This document shows, one piece after another, positions 16,635 to 23,953 of a stretch of DNA of 29,124 bases (positions are counted from its first letter, which is position 1; the number at the start of each line of letters is the position of its first letter). A program made the translations under genes and the position numbers. Source of the DNA: an uncultured Parasutterella sp. (GTDB taxonomy: Bacteria; Pseudomonadota; Gammaproteobacteria; Burkholderiales; Burkholderiaceae_F); the NCBI GenBank assembly GCA_900766055.1, contig CAAFTZ010000187.1, positions 1 through 29,124 on the forward strand. The letters run 5' to 3'. The notes under the pieces are model-generated. The model worked only from the letters and a program-made list of their open reading frames with translations, had not been told where the DNA came from and made no database searches.

Positions 16635-17231
16635 TTAATGCGGCTTGATGCCGATTTCAGCGAGGAGAGCTTTGGTTTCGTCAACGGGCAGACCGATGAC
16701 ACCGCTGTAAGAACCCTCGACTTTTTTGACGAATTGTCTGGCTAATCCCTGGATTCCGTAACCGCCTGCTTTATCAAAAGGCTCCCCGGAGGCAATGTAG
16801 GAGCGGATTTCTTCGTCGGAGAGGGGACGGAAGGTGACGTGTGTCTTTGTCAAAGTTTCTCTTGGATTTCCGTCTTTATTGATCAAACACACTGCTGTAA
16901 GAACTTCGTGTGTTTTTCCCGAGAAATCTTTGAGGAATTCAAAAGCTTCTTTTTCGTCTGCAGGCTTTCCGTAAATCCTGCCGTTTAACGCGACCGTCGT
17001 GTCGGCGGCAAGAACGGGAAGCAGCTTCTCGCGCTCAGTTTCTGCGAGCTTTCTGCCCCACTTGGCTTTTTCACGCGTGACGCGTGCCACGTAGTCCTCG
17101 GGAGACTCGCCGGGAAGGACGTCTTCGTTGACGGAATCCGGTGTCTTGCTCAAAAGAATGTCAAAGTCAAAGCCCGCATCTTTCAAAAGCTCCCGCCTGC
17201 GCGGAGACTTGGAGGCAAGATAGAAATCCAT
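16635..17231 (-). CDS. Maf-family nucleotide pyrophosphatase (dTTP/UTP type)
   Basis: This 198-residue house-cleaning enzyme hydrolyses non-canonical or surplus nucleoside triphosphates. The N-terminal YLASKSPRRRELL, the catalytic Asp77 in LAADTTV, YGKPADEKEA, GEPFDKAGGYGIQG and EGSYSGVIGLPVDET are Maf signatures. The last two fit the YhdE (dTTP/UTP) subgroup better than YceF. It is the third gene of an rsfS-rlmH-maf run, 4 bases after rlmH. I expect rng (ribonuclease G) next in relatives, but a CHR pair follows here. Confidence 0.93.
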   Translation of the reverse strand: MDFYLASKSPRRRELLKDAGFDFDILLSKTPDSVNEDVLPGESPEDYVARVTREKAKWGRKLAETEREKLLPVLAADTTVALNGRIYGKPADEKEAFEFLKDFSGKTHEVLTAVCLINKDGNPRETLTKTHVTFRPLSDEEIRSYIASGEPFDKAGGYGIQGLARQFVKKVEGSYSGVIGLPVDETKALLAEIGIKPH

Positions 17232-17235
17232 ACTA

Positions 17236-17703
17236 TTAAGCCCGATGATAGGGATGGTTGTGGAGCAGAGACCAGCTGCGGTAGATCTGCTCTAAGAGCA
17301 ATACGCGAGCCATGGCGTGCGGCAGCGTCAGTGAGGAGAGGCGAAGCGTAAAGTCGGCTTCTGCCTTAAGTTCCGGATCGATACCGTCGGCACCGCCGAT
17401 GATGAAAGCAATCGGACGCCCCTGATCGCCCCAGCGGTTGATTTGCTGGGCAAGCTTGGTACTGGTCGGATCTGCGCCTCGCTCATCCATGATCACCTTG
17501 ATAGCATCCTTCGGCAGCGCGGCTCGAATTCTTTCAGCCTCAGCCTGCATCACTTTCGGAATGGTACGAGTATTTCTATCCTCGGCTTTAACAGTCTTGA
17601 CCTCTACCTTCCAATCCGAAGGAAAACGGTGAAGATAGTCTTCGCATGCCTCATCTGCCCACTTGGGCATTTTGAGGCTGACAGCAACGACGGAAATTTT
17701 CAT
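17236..17703 (-). CDS. rlmH: 23S rRNA (pseudouridine1915-N3)-methyltransferase
   Basis: This SPOUT methyltransferase of 155 residues matches the RlmH family in length. It methylates pseudouridine 1915 in helix 69 of 23S rRNA on assembled ribosomes, using S-adenosylmethionine. The knot region is visible as FIIGGADGID, LSSLTLPHAMARVLLLEQIYRSW, and the C-terminal NHPYHR. It lies 6 bases after rsfS and 4 before maf, the standard order. Confidence 0.95.
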   Translation of the reverse strand: MKISVVAVSLKMPKWADEACEDYLHRFPSDWKVEVKTVKAEDRNTRTIPKVMQAEAERIRAALPKDAIKVIMDERGADPTSTKLAQQINRWGDQGRPIAFIIGGADGIDPELKAEADFTLRLSSLTLPHAMARVLLLEQIYRSWSLLHNHPYHRA

Positions 17704-17709
17704 AGCAGA

Positions 17710-18084
17710 TTACTCAGAATCTTCTTCTTTGTTTTCGTTCTCAAGAAGCTTCATACGGACGGGATGACCGCCCCAAAGTTCTTCGAGGTTGTAGTAGGCG
17801 CGAAGAGCCGGCTGCATGATGTGAACAATGGCGCTTCCGCAGTCGACGAGAACCCATTCACCGGTTTCCAGGCCTTCGATGCCGACAGCATCTCCGCCGT
17901 TTTCTTTAACTTCCATGAAGACATGGTGGCCTAAAGCGCGGGTTTGACGATTGGAGTTGGCGGTTGCAACGATGACGCGCTCGAATAAAGCGGTCTGCTT
18001 AGAAGTGTTGAAAATCTTAATATCTTGAGCCTTGACGTCTTCAAGGGCGTTAACAATAACTCTCTGTAACTTACGAATATCCAT
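17710..18084 (-). CDS. rsfS: ribosome silencing factor
   Basis: This 124-residue RsfS/Iojap protein binds ribosomal protein L14 and blocks subunit joining in starved cells. Motifs are ALEDVKAQDIKIFNTS, VIVATANSNRQTRALGHHV, GLETGEWVLVDCGSAIVHIM and YYNLEELWG. An acidic tail ends the protein. It opens the rsfS-rlmH-maf run. In relatives nadD is directly upstream. Here a gene on the opposite strand separates them, so rsfS needs its own promoter within 18085-18268. Confidence 0.94.
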   Translation of the reverse strand: MDIRKLQRVIVNALEDVKAQDIKIFNTSKQTALFERVIVATANSNRQTRALGHHVFMEVKENGGDAVGIEGLETGEWVLVDCGSAIVHIMQPALRAYYNLEELWGGHPVRMKLLENENKEEDSE

Positions 18085-18268
18085 AAAAATTTTCTCTTAT
18101 TCAGTTAGCGGTTAATTGTACTCAGTCACGCTTTTTTCAACAGCAGAAATTCTTCTTTTCGGGCCTGAAAAAACAAAATTATGCAAATATCCGCGGACCG
18201 GGATTCTTTTTTCTGTCGGATCATTTTCTAAAATTAGGCAGATTTGAACGAACCACTTCACGAAAAAA

Positions 18269-19393
18269 ATGTTCCTTTTTTGGCCGAGCCTGTTTTTAGC
18301 GATTTATGTCGTTTGCAGCGGCGTACTGCCGCTCAAGATTCATTGGTTCTGGAAGCTGTTATCCGCGGCGCTCATTCTCGCGATCTCCATGAAGTACATG
18401 GCCTACACCATGAACGGAGGCACTTTCTTTGAGCCTGCAGTCAAGGGCGCATGGATGCTGATTTGGGAGGCCCTTTACGGCGCACTCATTCTCGCTGCGT
18501 TTTTACTGTTGCTGAAGGACATTTGTTCTCTCGGACTTTGGCTGCTCGGTACTTTCGGAGTAAGGACCGGCTTCAGTTTCAATCGCCTCGTCTTCATTGT
18601 TCCGATTTTTATTGTTTCTGTTGTCGGCGGTTTTTGGGGCATGTATGAAGGCATCAAAGTGCCTGAGGTTAAGACAGAGACCATTGTCTTTAAAAATCTT
18701 CCTGCTCAATGGAAAGGAACAACAATTGCTCTGTTGAGCGATCTGCATGTCGGCCCTGTTCAGCGTAAAGAATGGCTTTCAGAGATTGTGAAACGGACCG
18801 ATGAGTTAAACCCTGACATCGTGATGATTACAGGAGACTTCATCGACGGGCGCGTTAGAAAGCTGCTCCTCGAGCTTGAACCTTTAAAGCATTTAAAGTC
18901 AAAGTACGGTGTCTATGCCGTACCCGGCAACCACGAGTACTACTCTGTCTATCAAGAGTGGATGGCCGCTTTGCCGACACTTGGCATCAAAGTACTGCGC
19001 AACGGCAATGACATACTGACGAAGGACGGCGCATCTTTAGTGGTCGGCGGTACGACCGACCTTGGTGCGTCACGTTTCGGAGAAGAGCCTCCGAACGTTG
19101 AAAAGACATTTTCCGGAACAAGTCCCGAAGATTTCAGGATTCTTTTGGCGCACCAGCCCAAGACCGGTTCCCTGACGAAAGAAAAGTTTGATCTGCAGCT
19201 TTCCGGTCATACGCACGGAGGCCACATCTTCTTTATGTATCCGATCCTGGCCTATTTCAATGACGGCTTAGTGAGCGGTTTCTACGACCGAGGCGACAGA
19301 AAAGTGTATGTGACAAACGGGTCCGGACTTTGGAACGGCTTCACGATGCGCGTCGGCGTTCCTTCCGAAATCACCTTCATCACGCTCGAATAG
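18269..19393 (+). CDS. membrane-anchored metallophosphoesterase (calcineurin-like)
   Basis: The protein has 374 residues. Residues 1-127 contain four to five hydrophobic helices, and a calcineurin-like phosphoesterase domain occupies about 150-374. The metal-site motifs are in order: SDLHVG (Asp158, His160), TGDFIDG (Asp190), GNHEYY (Asn221, His222), LAHQP and SGHTHGGH. The closest group is the YkuE/YaeI/LpxG-like phosphoesterases, which act on lipid or membrane-linked phosphates. The substrate here is unknown. The ATG has no nearby ribosome binding site, and an in-frame stop 24 bases upstream rules out a longer start. It is inserted on the plus strand between nadD and rsfS, with only 36 bases to the end of nadD. 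Confidence 0.88.
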   Translation: MFLFWPSLFLAIYVVCSGVLPLKIHWFWKLLSAALILAISMKYMAYTMNGGTFFEPAVKGAWMLIWEALYGALILAAFLLLLKDICSLGLWLLGTFGVRTGFSFNRLVFIVPIFIVSVVGGFWGMYEGIKVPEVKTETIVFKNLPAQWKGTTIALLSDLHVGPVQRKEWLSEIVKRTDELNPDIVMITGDFIDGRVRKLLLELEPLKHLKSKYGVYAVPGNHEYYSVYQEWMAALPTLGIKVLRNGNDILTKDGASLVVGGTTDLGASRFGEEPPNVEKTFSGTSPEDFRILLAHQPKTGSLTKEKFDLQLSGHTHGGHIFFMYPILAYFNDGLVSGFYDRGDRKVYVTNGSGLWNGFTMRVGVPSEITFITLE

Positions 19394-19429
19394 GAAAGGC
19401 AATCAGATCGGCGGTGAAGCGAACCGGAA

Positions 19430-20083
19430 CTAAATTCCTTTACCGCCTTCTCTCGGCAAGTACAGGCCGTGAGAAAGAATGTATTGATGCACGTCCTCAG
19501 TGAGGCCGGGAATAATTTGAGAGCGAGCGGGCTCCTCAAATAAAGCCGTACGAATGGCTGTTGAAGAGTACGGCGCCGGCTCGCTTTGTGCGAGCACGAT
19601 AAGACCGTTAGGCGCCGGATTCGAACCGATGTTCTGGACCGGAATTAACGGGAACTTTCCTTCATAAGGATCGTCGCCCAATTCGCCGTCACGCGTAAAA
19701 ATTAAAAGATTGCACAGAAGCGGAAATTTTTCCCATAAGACCCAAGTCTTGAGATTTTTCCATTGGTCCGAGCCCATGACGAAATAAATCGGCGTCTCGG
19801 GACCAAACTCTTGTCTGAAGGAATACAGCGTATCGATGGAATAAGAGGCGCCGGTGTGTTCTAACTCTCGTCGGTCGACGATAAGTTTGCTTTGATAAGG
19901 AGCTAGCGCCATGCTCAGCATGGCAGCGCGATCTTCTTCAGAGGCGCGGGCGGTTTTCTGCCAAGGGCGCGTCGGAACAAAAAACATCTTATCCAGATGA
20001 CACTGCTCCAACGCATCGAGTCCCATTTGAATGTGAGACTCGTGCACCGGATCAAAGGTTCCCCCGAAAACGCCGATTCTCAA
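19430..20083 (-). CDS. nadD: nicotinate-nucleotide adenylyltransferase
   Basis: This enzyme of 217 residues adenylates nicotinate mononucleotide to nicotinic acid adenine dinucleotide (NaAD), the precursor of NAD. Motifs are GGTFDPVHESH (7-17), FVPTRPWQK, FVMGSDQWKNLKTW and the C-terminal SSTAIR. The nucleotide-binding (H/T)xGH motif reads HESH, with Ser16 in place of glycine. NaAD is also the starting material for the nickel-pincer cofactor made by LarB, LarE and LarC elsewhere in this window. The start overlaps the upstream gene's stop by four bases (ATGA). Confidence 0.93.
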   Translation of the reverse strand: MRIGVFGGTFDPVHESHIQMGLDALEQCHLDKMFFVPTRPWQKTARASEEDRAAMLSMALAPYQSKLIVDRRELEHTGASYSIDTLYSFRQEFGPETPIYFVMGSDQWKNLKTWVLWEKFPLLCNLLIFTRDGELGDDPYEGKFPLIPVQNIGSNPAPNGLIVLAQSEPAPYSSTAIRTALFEEPARSQIIPGLTEDVHQYILSHGLYLPREGGKGI

Positions 20084-20814
20084 TGAGAGGCTCCCTTAAA
20101 TTCGAGCTCGGTCGAGATCATTTTCTTAGGTCCGAACTCAGGATCGGATTCGACGGCAAAGAAACCGTAATGAATGGGATGGGATTCCTTATTGGTCGCA
20201 AACCAATAGCGCCAAGGAGAATCTTCCTCGGCAACACTGGGCTCAGGGATTTCAAGTTTTTTGATTTCTCTGGGCTTTAAATTAACGCCGATGCGGAAAG
20301 GCCCGAAAGCCACATTCGAAAAAGCTTCCGGCAGTGCAGGACAGAGTTCGCCCTCGGCGGTGACGGCCTCTGCCTTTGCTTCGGTCACTTCTCCGCGCTC
20401 ACCGATAATGAACCAAATGTTCTGTCCGATGACTTCGGGAGGAGGCAATTCGTCCTCGGCAGGTTTTTTGTTAGCCTTTTTCTTAGGCTTCGGTGTTTCT
20501 TGGATCGGAGCGGAATAGCAAAGGTAGTCCGTACGATCGGGTAAGTGATGCAGACTGCCTCCGAACGCTTTAGTCACAACGGAAAGGGGCGTGACGCCGA
20601 GCATAATCGGAAAGTCTCCGAACTGAATGACAGAGGCGGGATTTTGTTCCAATGTGAACTGCGGAGTGGATAAGCCTTCGGGGTAGTCAAAAGGTTTCGG
20701 GGTCGGATCGGCCGGAAACGGACCGGGCAGGGGCGAGGTCGTTTGTGCGAAGGCACTGACACAAGCCCCGAGTCCGAGCGCTGCGATAAACGAAAAAAGT
20801 TTAGGGTGGCGCAT
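20080..20814 (-). CDS. exported protein of unknown function between purD and nadD
   Basis: The protein has 244 residues when started at MRHPKLFSFIAALGLGACVSAFAQ. That start gives a good Sec signal peptide and lies 10 bases after the purD stop. A longer frame into purD has no support. Cleavage at AFA-Q is likely; a lipoprotein reading at LGAC is less likely. The mature part is proline-rich at its N-terminus and has a Lys/Pro linker near residues 110-130 (PKPKKKANKKPAEDE). WFIIGERGEVTEAKAE and FGPFRIGVNLKP lie in the second half. I recognise no family. It overlaps nadD by four bases and so sits inside the purD-nadD operon, where relatives usually carry hemF. Confidence 0.8.
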   Translation of the reverse strand: MRHPKLFSFIAALGLGACVSAFAQTTSPLPGPFPADPTPKPFDYPEGLSTPQFTLEQNPASVIQFGDFPIMLGVTPLSVVTKAFGGSLHHLPDRTDYLCYSAPIQETPKPKKKANKKPAEDELPPPEVIGQNIWFIIGERGEVTEAKAEAVTAEGELCPALPEAFSNVAFGPFRIGVNLKPREIKKLEIPEPSVAEEDSPWRYWFATNKESHPIHYGFFAVESDPEFGPKKMISTELEFKGASH

Positions 20815-20824
20815 AAAGAAATAA

Positions 20825-22102
20825 TTAAAGTGCTCTGTGACCGATGTCTTTACGGTACTGCATACCGTCGAAATGAACTTTGTCCAGAGCTTTGTAAGCC
20901 TTGTCACGGGCCTGATGCAAATTGTCACCGAGTCCTACAACGCAGAGAACGCGGCCGCCGCTGGTGACCAGTTCGCCTTTATCGTTGAACTTAGTGCCGG
21001 CGTGGAAAGTAACTGTGTCGTCGCCTTGGAGCTTAACGCCTGAGATAACGTCGCCTTTTCTCGGGGCTGTCGGATAGCCTTTGGAAGCCAGAACGACGCC
21101 CAAAGCACAGCGGGGATCCCATTCGGCAATGACTTTGTCTAAAGAGCCGTCAATGCCGGCTTCAATCAGCTCGGAGAAGTCGCTCTTTAAGCGAGACATG
21201 ATGGGCTGAGTTTCCGGATCGCCGAAGCGGCAGTTGAATTCTAGCGTCTTAACTGTGGGTTTTCCGGAGGCATCTTTGCTGATCATCAGTCCGGCGTAGA
21301 GGAAACCCGTGAAGACGATGCCGTCTTCCTTCATGCCTCTGACCGTCGGATAAATGATCTGATCCATAACCATCTGATAAATCTCGGGCGTTACGACCGG
21401 AGCCGGGGAGTAGGCGCCCATGCCGCCGGTGTTGGGACCCTCGTCATTGTCGAGAAGTCTCTTGTGGTCTTGACTGGTAGCCATCGGAAGAACGTGTTCG
21501 CCGTCCACCATAACGATGAAACTGGCTTCTTCGCCGTCGAGGTAATCCTCAATGACGATACGGGCGCCGGCGTCACCGAGTTTGTTGTCTTGGAGCATGA
21601 AGTCGACGGCTTCGTGCGCGTCTTCTTCCGTCATGGCGACAACGACACCTTTGCCAGCGGCTAGACCGTCGGCTTTGATGACGATCGGAGTACCTTTGCG
21701 GCGGACATAAGCATGAGCCGCTTCGGCATCCGTAAAGGTTTCGTATTCGGCTGTCGGGATGCCGTGACGCTTCATAAAGGCCTTAGCGAAGTCCTTAGAA
21801 GATTCCAGCTGAGCAGCCTCTTTGGTCGGTCCGAAGATCTTTAAGCGGCGGTCGCGGAAGATGTTGACAACACCCTTGGCGAGCGGAGCTTCGGGACCGA
21901 CGACTGTGAAAGCAATATCGTTGGAAGCAGCGAAATCGGCGAGTTCGTTCAAGTCGGAAATAGCCAAATTCTCAAGGTCTGGCGTGTTTGCCGTTCCGGC
22001 ATTGCCCGGAGCAACATAGACTTTTTCAACTCGCGGAGATTGGGCCAAGCGCCACGCCAGGGCGTGCTCACGGCCGCCGCTTCCGATAACCAGAATCTTC
22101 AT
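20825..22102 (-). CDS. purD: phosphoribosylamine-glycine ligase (GAR synthetase)
   Basis: This ATP-grasp enzyme of 425 residues joins glycine to phosphoribosylamine in purine synthesis. The N-terminal MKILVIGSGGREHALAWRL, VGPEAPLAKGV, KADGLAAGKGVVVA, DNDEGPNTGGMGAYSPAP and EFNCRFGDPETQ are PurD signatures. The length is usual. It lies 36 bases after yebC and 10 bases before the exported protein of unknown function, so yebC-purD-x-nadD probably form one operon. Confidence 0.96.
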   Translation of the reverse strand: MKILVIGSGGREHALAWRLAQSPRVEKVYVAPGNAGTANTPDLENLAISDLNELADFAASNDIAFTVVGPEAPLAKGVVNIFRDRRLKIFGPTKEAAQLESSKDFAKAFMKRHGIPTAEYETFTDAEAAHAYVRRKGTPIVIKADGLAAGKGVVVAMTEEDAHEAVDFMLQDNKLGDAGARIVIEDYLDGEEASFIVMVDGEHVLPMATSQDHKRLLDNDEGPNTGGMGAYSPAPVVTPEIYQMVMDQIIYPTVRGMKEDGIVFTGFLYAGLMISKDASGKPTVKTLEFNCRFGDPETQPIMSRLKSDFSELIEAGIDGSLDKVIAEWDPRCALGVVLASKGYPTAPRKGDVISGVKLQGDDTVTFHAGTKFNDKGELVTSGGRVLCVVGLGDNLHQARDKAYKALDKVHFDGMQYRKDIGHRAL

Positions 22103-22138
22103 GGGATTTCTCTAAGCTTTTAAGGTTGAATTAGGTAA

Positions 22139-22861
22139 TTATTCAAAGACGGCAGTGGTGTAAACCTCAGAAACGTCATCGAGGTCTTCCAGAGCATCAA
22201 TGAGGCGCTGCATACGTTCTGCGTCGTCGCCGGTAAGAACGGTTTCAGAGTCGCTCTTCCAGGTAACTTCAGCAACTTCGGGTTCCCAGCCTTTGTCTGT
22301 GAAGGCCTTGTGCAGAGCTTCAAAAGCTGCCGGATCGCAAGTGACTTCGATAGAGCCATCTTCATCCGTTACAACGTCATCGGCGCCGTTATCAAGGGCG
22401 ACTTCCATAACGTCGTCTTCTTTCAGTCCGGGTGCAAAGAGGAAGTAGCCGCAGTGCTTGAACATGAAGGAAACGCTGCCGTCTGTTCCGAGATTGCCGC
22501 CGTTCTTAGAAAGGATGTGACGAACGTCTGCAACAGTACGTGTGCGGTTGTCCGTGGTGCAGTCGATGATCAGAGCTGCGCCGCCGACGCCGTAGCCTTC
22601 ATAACGGATTTCTTCGTAGTTGGCGCCTTCGAGCTGACCGGTGCCCTTCAGAATGGCATTTTTAACAGTATCTTTAGGCACGTTGGCTGCACGTGCTTTC
22701 AAGAGAGAGAGTCTCAACCGCGGATTCATGTCTGGGTCTCCGCCGCCTAAACGAGCTGCGACGATGATTTCGCGAATGACTTTGGTCCAGAGATTGGAGC
22801 GCTTTGCATCCTGACGGCCTTTTCTATGTTGAATATTGGCCCACTTGGAATGTCCTGACAT
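22139..22861 (-). CDS. yebC: YebC/PmpR family protein (TACO1-like)
   Basis: This 240-residue protein matches the YebC family in length and motifs: MSGHSKWANIQHRKGRQDAKR, NPRLRLSLLKARAANVPKDT, YEGYGVGGAALIIDCTTDNR, FMFKHCG and the C-terminal LEDLDDVSEVYTTA. Members have been described as transcription regulators and, more recently, as factors that help ribosomes through difficult sequences such as proline runs. It leads the yebC-purD operon. Confidence 0.95.
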   Translation of the reverse strand: MSGHSKWANIQHRKGRQDAKRSNLWTKVIREIIVAARLGGGDPDMNPRLRLSLLKARAANVPKDTVKNAILKGTGQLEGANYEEIRYEGYGVGGAALIIDCTTDNRTRTVADVRHILSKNGGNLGTDGSVSFMFKHCGYFLFAPGLKEDDVMEVALDNGADDVVTDEDGSIEVTCDPAAFEALHKAFTDKGWEPEVAEVTWKSDSETVLTGDDAERMQRLIDALEDLDDVSEVYTTAVFE

Positions 22862-22910
22862 TTAAAAGAGTCCTTAAAGCTATAAAAAGACAATCTCAAA
22901 TTTTACCAAA

Positions 22911-22976
22911 CCGAGGCCCTTTACTTGCTAGGTTTCGGCAGGTGAGTAAAGGTCCGTAGTTTTAGAAGAACCTCGG
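22911..22976. other. nested inverted repeats between alaX and yebC
   Basis: CCGAGG (22911-22916) and CCTCGG (22971-22976) enclose CCTTTACT (22918-22925) and AGTAAAGG (22945-22952). Transcribed on the minus strand, this would fold in the leader of yebC or behind alaX. No T-tract follows on the minus strand, so it does not look like a terminator. The rest of 22862-23071 shows nothing I can name. Confidence 0.3.
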
Positions 22977-23071
22977 CAGAATTTTTGATTGTCGTGAATA
23001 CAAGAAGAGCGTTCTCAAGGCTCCGGTAAGGAGGCAAGAAAACGCCGGGAGGCTGAAGAGTTTTTTCTGTT

Positions 23072-23728
23072 TTAGGCCTGTTTTTCTTCGACGGCAAAAT
23101 TCACATGCAGCTGACCTTTCTTGAGATGAGCTTTTGTGATGACAATGCCAGCTAGCTCAGAGGTTGAAGAAACATGAGTACCGCCGCAAGGGTAGGCTTT
23201 TAGATCACCCCATGTGACAATGCGAAATCCGGTGTCCGGATCAACATGCTCTTTGAAGGGAAGGTCTTGTCCCACAGCTTCCTTCAGCATTTGAGTAACC
23301 TGGTCAATAGAAGGAAGTTCAACATCCTCGCGTTTCCGCTTGAACTCTAAGCGTGCTTGGCCCGGAAAACTATTGCCTTTGGTGACTTCCCAACCGCCCG
23401 CGGCTTCGACCAATGCAGAAATGACGTGCGAAGCAGAGTGGAGGCACGAATTGAGTTTCCGTCTTTCCGCATTAACTTTGGCGATTGCTTTCCCAAGCGG
23501 CACTCCCTGTTTTGCGACGTGACAGACCTTACCGTTTTCGTCCTCAAAAACCTTAACGACTTCGCTATCTCCGATGAAGCCGGTGTCGCAAGGCTGTCCG
23601 CCGCCTTGAGGGTAGAACGAAGTGCGGTCTAACGTGATAGAAAAAGTTCCGTCTTCGTTAGGAATGCATTCCAAGACGGAGACTTCAGTTTCAAGTGATT
23701 TGTTAGTCAAAAATAATTTTGTGGTCAT
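23072..23728 (-). CDS. alanyl-tRNA editing protein (AlaX type)
   Basis: This free-standing editing-domain protein of 218 residues hydrolyses mischarged Ser-tRNA(Ala) or Gly-tRNA(Ala). The zinc site is visible as His97 and His101 (HSASH) and Cys181 and His185 (CGGTH). The N-terminal RTSFYPQGGGQPCDTG is the AlaRS second-additional-domain signature. Length and composition fit the medium AlaX form. It is transcribed away from larA, with a 225-base shared upstream region. Confidence 0.92.
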   Translation of the reverse strand: MTTKLFLTNKSLETEVSVLECIPNEDGTFSITLDRTSFYPQGGGQPCDTGFIGDSEVVKVFEDENGKVCHVAKQGVPLGKAIAKVNAERRKLNSCLHSASHVISALVEAAGGWEVTKGNSFPGQARLEFKRKREDVELPSIDQVTQMLKEAVGQDLPFKEHVDPDTGFRIVTWGDLKAYPCGGTHVSSTSELAGIVITKAHLKKGQLHVNFAVEEKQA

Positions 23729-23741
23729 GGTGTTGGAAACT

Positions 23742-23751
23742 GAAACGTTTC
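23742..23751. promoter_or_regulatory. palindromic operator, Cra/LacI-family-like
   Basis: GAAACGTTTC is a perfect 10-bp palindrome with central CG, in the context CTGAAACGTTTCTG. It resembles the E. coli Cra (FruR) site. It overlaps the start site predicted for alaX and lies about 200 bases before larA. Confidence 0.4.
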
Positions 23752-23756
23752 TGAGA

Positions 23757-23786
23757 ATTTTAGTTTTTCTGGAACGTTTTTGTTAA
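23757..23786 (-). promoter_or_regulatory. putative alaX promoter
   Basis: On the minus strand TTAACA (23786-23781) and TAAAAT (23762-23757) are spaced by 18 bases. The predicted start site falls near 23750, on the palindrome at 23742-23751, about 22 bases before the alaX ATG. Confidence 0.4.
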
Positions 23787-23850
23787 TAGATAAAAAACGA
23801 ATTAAGAGAGACAAGTTATGTAACACGTATTAACATTTAGCCCTGAAGAT

Positions 23851-23881
23851 CTGATGAGGGCCAAATTCATTTGATCATCAG
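23851..23881. promoter_or_regulatory. inverted repeat upstream of larA
   Basis: CTGATGA (23851-23857) and TCATCAG (23875-23881) are a 7-bp inverted repeat with a 17-base gap, about 70 bases before the larA start. It could be a hairpin in the larA leader or a two-site operator. I could not find a convincing larA -35/-10 pair. Confidence 0.3.
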
Positions 23882-23953
23882 CTCGCCAAGGACAAATCTT
23901 TATTAATGCAGCACGGCAGGCGGGTTCTAACGTTCAAAAAATTAGGAGACTCC

